Positions 58,738-64,000 of a stretch of DNA of 64,000 nt are shown here, piece after piece. The notes below the pieces were generated by a model. The model did not search any database. It saw only the letters and a list, made by a program, of their open reading frames with translations, and was not told where the DNA came from. Numbering within the stretch: position 1 is the first letter of the stretch; each line of letters starts with the position of its first letter. The position numbers and the translations under genes are program-made. The stretch comes from a bacterium (GTDB taxonomy: Bacteria > Myxococcota_A > Bradymonadia > UBA7976 > UBA1532): assembly GCA_030427205.1 (NCBI GenBank), contig JAUHXC010000033.1, positions 52,981 through 116,980 of the forward strand, read 5' to 3'.

Positions 58738-60470
58738 CCGCCGCGCCCGGCGCCGAGCAGGCGAGCGACAGCCGCGAGGCGCGCTGGCATCGTGCCTTGG
58801 GCCGCTGGAGCAGCGCGGTCACCCTGCGCCCGCCGGGTCCGGTCGAACCGGGCGGGCCGGTGGCCTTCATCGACCTCGTCGATCGCCAGACCCGCGTCGA
58901 CTTCGAGCGGTTGCGGGCCCTCGGCCTCGAACACTGTGAGGAGGCCCTCTTCGCCCACGAGGTGGGCCATCACATCCGCTATCCGCACACCCTGATCCGC
59001 GCGCGGCAGCATCTGCGGTTCCTGCGCAGCGAGCTGTCGGCCCTCGCCGAGTCGTGGGGGCTGCCTCAGGTGGCGGCGGCCGCCCGCGAGGGTCGGCACG
59101 ACGGCCTGCTCAACCTGCTCTACGATCTGCTCATCAACACCGACCTGCGCCGGTGGTACGAGGCGGAGTTCATCGCGCTGTACCGCACGCTCGCCGGCGA
59201 CGAGGCCGAGCCGATCTTCGGCTTCTATCTCGGGCTCTACGAAGCGATGTGGTACCTGCCCGAGGGCACCCTCGTCGGACCGCAGAGCGCCGCCCGGCTG
59301 GCGGCCATCGAGCCCCGTTGGCGCACCGTCGCCGACGCGTGCGCTCAGTTCATCGCCAATCGCCCCGACAACCGCTGCTTGCAGCTGGTGCGCTTCCTGG
59401 TCGCGCTGCGCCCCTTCCTCGCTGCCGGCGCCGAGATGGCCCAAGACGCATCGCCCGAAGGCAGCGGCGGCTTCGCGGGCGAGCTCGAGCCGGAGGACGT
59501 GGCCCGGGTCATGCGGCCGGCCCCCGGCGAGGCCGAGGCCCGCGCGTGGCGCCGCTCCGAGGGCACGGCCATCGGCGAGAACGCCTCCGGCACCGGTCGC
59601 GCGGGCAACCCGGGCACCGGCCAGGGCGATCCGATACGCGATGCGCAGGCGGTCATGCAGGGGCTCTGCGATCGCACCGCGGTGGCGCTGGCCACCTACC
59701 GTCGGCTGGCGTCGAAGGCGCCGTTGTCAGTGCCGCCGGCCCTCAGGCCGGGCGACCCGGAAGTGCCGGGCCCTACGGCAGAATGGCACGTCGGCGACCG
59801 GCTCGAGAGCATCGACTGGTTCGCCAGCCTGACCCGCGGAGGCCCGCCGGTGCCGGGCTATACCCTGCACAAGCGGACCTGGCTGCCGGCCGAGCCGGTG
59901 GCCGGAGATCGTCAGGTGCCCTGGATCGAGCTGTACGTCGACATGTCGGGCTCGATGCCCGACCCGGTCGCCCGGCTGAACCACTCGATCGTGGCCGGCT
60001 TCATCCTGGTCGACGCGGCGACCGAAGCCGGCGGACGGGTCCGGGTCGTGCAGTACAGCCACCGCTTCGAGGCGATGGACGACTTCGTGCAGAGCCCCCG
60101 GCCCGCGCGGGCGGCGCTGCTGGCCTATGTCGGCGGCGGCACCGAGTTCCCATGGGGCGAGCTGCTGCAGAGCGCCCGCCGCTGGCGACGGGCGGCCCGG
60201 GTCGTGCGGGTGGTCATCACCGACGCCGACTTCTGCCACAACTGGCGCCGGCCGGGCGATGTCGCCGTGCGGGACGAGGCGGTCGCCCTGTGCCGTGAGA
60301 GCGGGGGCTTCATCGCGCTCATCGATGGCGGTGATCCGGCGAGTCAGAAGCAGATGCGGGCCAGCGGCCTGCAGGTGGTCGAAGTCGCCGGCTGGCAGAC
60401 GTTGCCCACCGTCGCCCGCGAGCTGGCGGCGGCGCTGTTCGACCAGACGCGGGCGCCCGCGCCGGGCTGA
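58734..60470 (+). CDS. VWA protein with N-terminal HEXXH metallopeptidase-like region
   Basis: A 578-residue soluble protein. The N-terminal half contains HEVGH at residues 75-79 in LFAHEVGHHIRYPHT and, about 50 residues later, LYDLLINTDL, a pattern reminiscent of DUF2201-type putative metallopeptidases, where an HExxH pair is followed by a D..IN motif. The C-terminal VWA domain (about 395-575) has a complete MIDAS: DMSGSM (403-408), T470 in GGGTEF and D497 in ITDADF. A Gly/Glu-rich linker separates them. The metal-dependent VWA probably links a substrate to the AAA+ ATPase. It is the last gene of the operon, overlapping by ATGA and followed by a strong hairpin. Proteolytic activity is inferred. 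Confidence 0.85.
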   Translation: MTAAPGAEQASDSREARWHRALGRWSSAVTLRPPGPVEPGGPVAFIDLVDRQTRVDFERLRALGLEHCEEALFAHEVGHHIRYPHTLIRARQHLRFLRSELSALAESWGLPQVAAAAREGRHDGLLNLLYDLLINTDLRRWYEAEFIALYRTLAGDEAEPIFGFYLGLYEAMWYLPEGTLVGPQSAARLAAIEPRWRTVADACAQFIANRPDNRCLQLVRFLVALRPFLAAGAEMAQDASPEGSGGFAGELEPEDVARVMRPAPGEAEARAWRRSEGTAIGENASGTGRAGNPGTGQGDPIRDAQAVMQGLCDRTAVALATYRRLASKAPLSVPPALRPGDPEVPGPTAEWHVGDRLESIDWFASLTRGGPPVPGYTLHKRTWLPAEPVAGDRQVPWIELYVDMSGSMPDPVARLNHSIVAGFILVDAATEAGGRVRVVQYSHRFEAMDDFVQSPRPARAALLAYVGGGTEFPWGELLQSARRWRRAARVVRVVITDADFCHNWRRPGDVAVRDEAVALCRESGGFIALIDGGDPASQKQMRASGLQVVEVAGWQTLPTVARELAAALFDQTRAPAPG

Positions 60471-60513
60471 CGCGCCGCGCACAGCCGACGGTATTCGTGA
60501 GGAGGGGCGGGCG

Positions 60514-60544
60514 CTGCCCGGCGGTCGATGACGACCGCCGGCAG
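60514..60544 (+). terminator. Strong hairpin between the VWA operon and the OmpA-like gene
   Basis: CTGCCCGGCGGTC (60514-60526) pairs with GACCGCCGGCAG (60533-60544), 12 bp with one bulged C and a 6-nt loop. No T-run follows. It lies between convergent genes and probably serves as a bidirectional terminator. Confidence 0.5.
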
Positions 60545-60575
60545 GCCGGCAGGCGAGGGGGCCGCGCGGCGGGCA

Positions 60576-62351
60576 TCAGGGCTCGGGCAGCGGCTCCTGC
60601 TCGAGGATCTTGAACTCGACCCGGCGGTTGTTGGCCCGGCCTTCGCGGGTATCGTTGGTGTCGATGGGCTGGCCCTCGCCATAGCCCTCCGACTCCAGCC
60701 GCGAGGGGTCGACCCCGGCCGTGGTCAGGTACTCCATCACCGCCGCGGCGCGCCGCTTCGACAGGTCGAGGTTGTACGCCTCGGTGCCCTGGCTGTCGGT
60801 GTGACCCTCGATGCGGATCTTCTTGATCTGCGGGTTGCGCACCACGACGCGCACCACCTGGTCGAGGATGCTGAAGCTGATCGGCCGGATGATGGCCTTG
60901 TCGAGCTCGAAGTAGATCTTCTCGTAGATCTCGATCTTCTCGGCCTCGACCTTGACCTTGACCTCGCCCTGGTCGGGGCAGCCGTCGTCGTCGTCGACGC
61001 CGTTGATGATCTCGGGCTCGTTGGGGCACTTGTCGTCGACGTCGAGGATGCCGTCCCGGTCGTTGTCCGGGTCGGGGCAGCCGTCTTCGTCCTTGAAGCC
61101 GTCGAAGTCCTCCGGATCCTGCGGGCACTGATCGACGTTGTCCTTGAGGCCGTCGCCATCGGTATCGGGGATCTCGTCGGGGCAGCCGTCTTCGTCCTGC
61201 CACTCGTTGACCGTCTCCGGCTTGTCGGGGCAGCTGTCCTTGACGTCGGGGATGCCGTCCTTGTCGTTGTCCGGATCGGGGCAGCCGTTCTCGTCCTCGA
61301 AGCCGTCGCGGTCCTCGGGGTCGAGCGGGCACTCGTCGTCGACGTCGAGGATGCCGTCCTCGTCGTTGTCCGGATCGGGGCAGCCGTCCTCGTCCTGGAA
61401 CTCGTCCTTGTCCTCGGGATCGTCGGGGCACTGGTCGTCGTAGTCGAGGATGCCGTCGCCGTCGCGGTCGAGCTCGCGCTTGTCCCAGGCGAAGCCGAGC
61501 ACGACGCGGAAGTTGGGCGTGCCGTAGTCGGGGATGAGCCCCATGCCCGCGCCGACGGTGAAGACCGGGCCGGCGGGCATGAAGATGCGGGCGGCGGCCA
61601 GCAGCTCGAGCGGGCTGGCGTTGCTCTTGGGGTCGATCTCGGCGATCGGCGCCGCGCCGAAGGCTTCGGCGAGCAGGTGCACGTAGTCGTTGGCGATGTC
61701 GAAGTCGACGGCGGCCCCGTAGGTCAGCTCGTGGGACAGCTCGAGCTCGCGGATGCTCTTCTTCTCGGGCCGGACCCGGGCGCCGATGTTGGCCGCGAGC
61801 CGCACCTTCGAGACGTGGCCTTCGAGCACCAGCTTGGGGTTGAGGGTGAACTGCCCCGCGCCGACGAACGCGTCGCTGTCGCCGGTGGGCAGGTTCATCG
61901 GCAGCACGAGCGCGAGCCCCACGCCGCGAGCGTTGAGATCTTCGAGGCCGAAGAGGCGCAGCTTGGGAGTGACCCGCAGGTCGCCGAAAGCGAAGCCCTC
62001 GTCCCGCTGGCCGAGCAGGGTCCCGTAGGCGAGGTTGAGCGGCACGTCGACCGAGACTTCGAGCCGGTCGAACAGACCCAGCGTCAGCAGCAGATCGAAG
62101 GTGATGAGCTGCTCGACGACCCCCTCGATGATCTCGCCGCTCTCGACATCACGCTCGAGCAGGGGGTTCTGCCCGTAGTTGATGTAGAGCGCGGGCACGA
62201 ACTCCAGGTGGCTCGCCGTGCGGGCGCCTTCAACGCTGAGGTAGTTCCATGTGCCCGCCGCCGGGTCGAAGTTCTGGATGTTCTGGGCGTGGGCCGACGA
62301 CGCCAGGGCCAGGAGCGTGGCCAGCAGACCGATGGTCCCGCGCCTCGACAT
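60576..62351 (-). CDS. OmpA-family outer-membrane protein with TSP type-3 repeats
   Basis: A 591-residue outer-membrane protein. After a signal peptide (LLATLLALASSAHA) comes an N-terminal beta-barrel-like region of about 300 residues. Five to six thrombospondin type-3 repeats follow (DGDGILDYDDQCPDDPEDKD, DEDGCPDPDNDEDGILDVDD, ...), which bind calcium. The C-terminal OmpA domain has the peptidoglycan-binding pattern IYFELDKAIIRPISF, IEGHTDSQGTEAYNLDLSKRRA and ANNRRVEF. It anchors the outer membrane to the wall. Such barrel-TSP3-OmpA proteins are common in myxobacteria. The ATG at 62351 opens the signal sequence; GGGAG lies 9-10 nt upstream. It diverges from the nidogen-domain gene over 271 bp. 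Confidence 0.92.
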   Translation of the reverse strand: MSRRGTIGLLATLLALASSAHAQNIQNFDPAAGTWNYLSVEGARTASHLEFVPALYINYGQNPLLERDVESGEIIEGVVEQLITFDLLLTLGLFDRLEVSVDVPLNLAYGTLLGQRDEGFAFGDLRVTPKLRLFGLEDLNARGVGLALVLPMNLPTGDSDAFVGAGQFTLNPKLVLEGHVSKVRLAANIGARVRPEKKSIRELELSHELTYGAAVDFDIANDYVHLLAEAFGAAPIAEIDPKSNASPLELLAAARIFMPAGPVFTVGAGMGLIPDYGTPNFRVVLGFAWDKRELDRDGDGILDYDDQCPDDPEDKDEFQDEDGCPDPDNDEDGILDVDDECPLDPEDRDGFEDENGCPDPDNDKDGIPDVKDSCPDKPETVNEWQDEDGCPDEIPDTDGDGLKDNVDQCPQDPEDFDGFKDEDGCPDPDNDRDGILDVDDKCPNEPEIINGVDDDDGCPDQGEVKVKVEAEKIEIYEKIYFELDKAIIRPISFSILDQVVRVVVRNPQIKKIRIEGHTDSQGTEAYNLDLSKRRAAAVMEYLTTAGVDPSRLESEGYGEGQPIDTNDTREGRANNRRVEFKILEQEPLPEP

Positions 62352-62622
62352 CGTTGAGTTCTCCCGCATTTTTTGCCTCGCATGACCGGTGCGCTCTTGG
62401 GAGCCGACCACGACCGACCCCGTCACCATATTTTCGGGAAGATGTCAGCGCCGACGTCGTTTGTCCAGGATCTTGGCGGTCATCCGAGCCCATGACCAAA
62501 CTTGTGACGTGACCCTATTGGTTCTGCCATCCTCGATATCTTCGAGCAAGCGTGGATCGCCGTCGAACTATGGCGGAGGTTCGAACATGTGGGGTATACA
62601 CAGGGCGCCGAATCGCCGGGGG

Positions 62623-64000
62623 ATGGCATTGAATTCTAAAGGCAAAAGAAACATTCAGTCTCATGGGAATCTGACGCGGGGACGGACCCCGTTGACGCTC
62701 ATGAGTGCATTGGCCGCAGCGCTGCTGTTGCCCGCCGTCGGTCAGGCGCAGGCGCCGCTGATCGACACCCTCGGTGGCCCGTTGGGCTTCGGGGCCGACC
62801 AGCTCGGCGCGGGCGACGACGGCTCGCTGCCGATCTCGACCGACCCGGCCAACCCGCGGTTCGTGCAGGCGCTGGCCGACGCGTTCCCCAACGGGTTCAA
62901 CTACTACGGCGAGCAGTACGACGCGCTGTACATCAACATCAACGGCAGCTTGAGCTTCGGCGGTCCGCGGCTGCAGCTCGATCCGACGCCGTTCCCGCGC
63001 GCGCCGGGCGGGCAGCCGCCCAACCGACCGATCATCGCGCCGTTCCTGGCCGACGCGGATACCCGCGGGCGTCAGGCCGGGGTCGACAACCGCATCCACT
63101 ACGGCATCGACGCCGCCGCGCGCAGGTTGGTGGTCACCTGGAATCAGGTGGGCTACTTCTCGCAGCGCACCGACCTGCTCAACAGCTTCCAGGTCATCCT
63201 GACCGCCCGCGACGATCTGGCGCCGGGCGACTTCGACATCGAGTTCCGCTACAACCGCTGCGAGTGGACCGCCGGTGAGCGCCAGTTCGACCGGCCGCCG
63301 GTGGTGCACGCCCGGGTCGGGTTCGACGCCGCCAACGGGGTCGACTTCGCCGAGCTGTTGCCCTTCTCGGGCACGCCGCGGGTCCTCGAGATGTGCACGC
63401 TGTCGAACTCGGGCCTGCCCGGCGGCTGGACCTTCCCCGCGCGGGACGGCGACGTCTTCGTCTGCGGCAACGGCGTCGTCGAGCCCGGCGAGGAGTGCGA
63501 CGAGGCCGACATCGACCTGCGCTTCCGCTCGGGCGACGGCTGCTCCGCCGACTGCCGCCTCGAGGTCGACTTCGACTGCGACGGCATCTTCAGCCTGGCC
63601 AACCCGCCCGAAGACCCGGTCGCGGGCTATGACAACTGCCCCGGCGCGCAGCAGCTCGACTGCGCCGATCCGCTGGTGCTCGCGCTGAGCGATGACCTCA
63701 ACCCGACCTACAACCCACGCCAGCTCGACGCGGACGGCGATGGCGCGGGCGACGCCTGCGACGACGACGACGACAACGACACCATCCTCGACGACGACGA
63801 CAACTGCCCCACCAACCCCAACGGGCCCAACGATCCGGGCACCGACGACTTCGACAACGACCAGGACGGCGTCGTCGACGAGGCCGGTGAAGAGGAGCAG
63901 TTCAACTACGACGGCGACCCCAAGGGCGACGCCTGCGACATCGACAGCGACGATGACGGCGTGCCCGACTACTTCATCGAGGGCGACCCCGACTCGGGCG
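62623..64000 (+). CDS. Nidogen-like domain protein with TSP3 repeats, 3' end outside window
   Basis: The frame is open from the ATG at 62623 to the window edge, about 459 codons, so the C-terminus is missing. A basic N-terminus and hydrophobic stretch (LMSALAAALLLPAVGQAQA) form a signal peptide. Next is a nidogen (NIDO)-like domain (FPNGFNYYGEQYDALYININGSLSFGG...FDIEFRYNRCEWTAGE), then a Cys-rich stretch and Asp-rich thrombospondin type-3 repeats (DADGDGAGDACDDDDDNDT...). This architecture suits a secreted or surface adhesion protein. Only a CGGGGG stretch precedes the ATG, so translation may be weak. A TATACA (62595-62600) in the 271-bp divergent gap could be its -10 box. Confidence 0.8.
   Translation, partial: MALNSKGKRNIQSHGNLTRGRTPLTLMSALAAALLLPAVGQAQAPLIDTLGGPLGFGADQLGAGDDGSLPISTDPANPRFVQALADAFPNGFNYYGEQYDALYININGSLSFGGPRLQLDPTPFPRAPGGQPPNRPIIAPFLADADTRGRQAGVDNRIHYGIDAAARRLVVTWNQVGYFSQRTDLLNSFQVILTARDDLAPGDFDIEFRYNRCEWTAGERQFDRPPVVHARVGFDAANGVDFAELLPFSGTPRVLEMCTLSNSGLPGGWTFPARDGDVFVCGNGVVEPGEECDEADIDLRFRSGDGCSADCRLEVDFDCDGIFSLANPPEDPVAGYDNCPGAQQLDCADPLVLALSDDLNPTYNPRQLDADGDGAGDACDDDDDNDTILDDDDNCPTNPNGPNDPGTDDFDNDQDGVVDEAGEEEQFNYDGDPKGDACDIDSDDDGVPDYFIEGDPDSG

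Overview
The window is about 64 kb of very GC-rich bacterial chromosome packed with genes on both strands. Several features point to a myxobacterium-like lineage (Myxococcota in the broad sense): an MglA-type Ras-like GTPase, a lipoprotein ending in an AgmX/PglI C-terminal domain, many lipoproteins with MopE-like NG-DDD-D-D repeats, Pro-Glu linkers and thrombospondin type-3 repeats, a nidogen-like surface protein, and abundant histidine kinases. No 16S or other decisive marker is present, so the taxonomy is inferred. I found no tRNA, rRNA, CRISPR array, insertion sequence, prophage or integration site; this looks like ordinary chromosome.

Layout. 1-2387: 3' part of a large Cys-rich repeat surface protein. 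2684-6539 (minus): zinc-type ABC importer (permease, ATPase, binding protein) led by an outer-membrane porin-like gene. 6617-13749: secreted or lipid-anchored proteins (VanY-type peptidase, lipocalin, AgmX-domain lipoprotein, dienelactone-hydrolase-like lipoprotein) and a MerR/TipAS regulator. 13951-18576: methyltransferase, DksA-like and PilZ proteins, GH113-like glycosidase, SDR. 18683-28401: ABC-F ATPase, HEAT-repeat protein, soluble histidine kinase, Gly-rich lipoprotein, DUF3108 protein and a degenerate CCA/poly(A)-polymerase-HD protein. 28632-32226 (minus): complete bacillithiol operon bshC-bshB1-bshA. 32317-37628 (plus, divergent): large PIG-L deacetylase, a tiny membrane protein, a sodium:solute symporter and DUF2911. 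37635-45046: O-methyltransferase, YkvA-like protein, Cys-rich lipoprotein, an orphan MoxR ATPase and topA.

45082-54864 (minus) is one tightly overlapping eight-gene operon: zinc-ribbon membrane protein, MglA-like GTPase, PocR-domain histidine kinase, ThiL-like protein, two CNNM/CorC-type membrane proteins and two membrane histidine kinases. Those last two kinases have complementary defects: one has a good ATPase domain but Tyr in place of the phospho-acceptor His, the other has the His but a ruined ATPase domain. They could work only as a trans-phosphorylating pair.

55026-55436 (minus) is a Gly-rich RRM RNA-binding protein. Divergent from it, 55623-60470 (plus) is a four-gene overlapping operon with a MoxR AAA+ ATPase, two unrecognised proteins and a protein that joins a HEXXH metallopeptidase-like region to a VWA domain. 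The window ends with an OmpA/TSP3 porin (minus) and the start of a nidogen-domain/TSP3 protein (plus). Several genes, including both large operons, appear to have promoters whose -10 box lies 6-7 nt from the start codon, which suggests leaderless transcripts.
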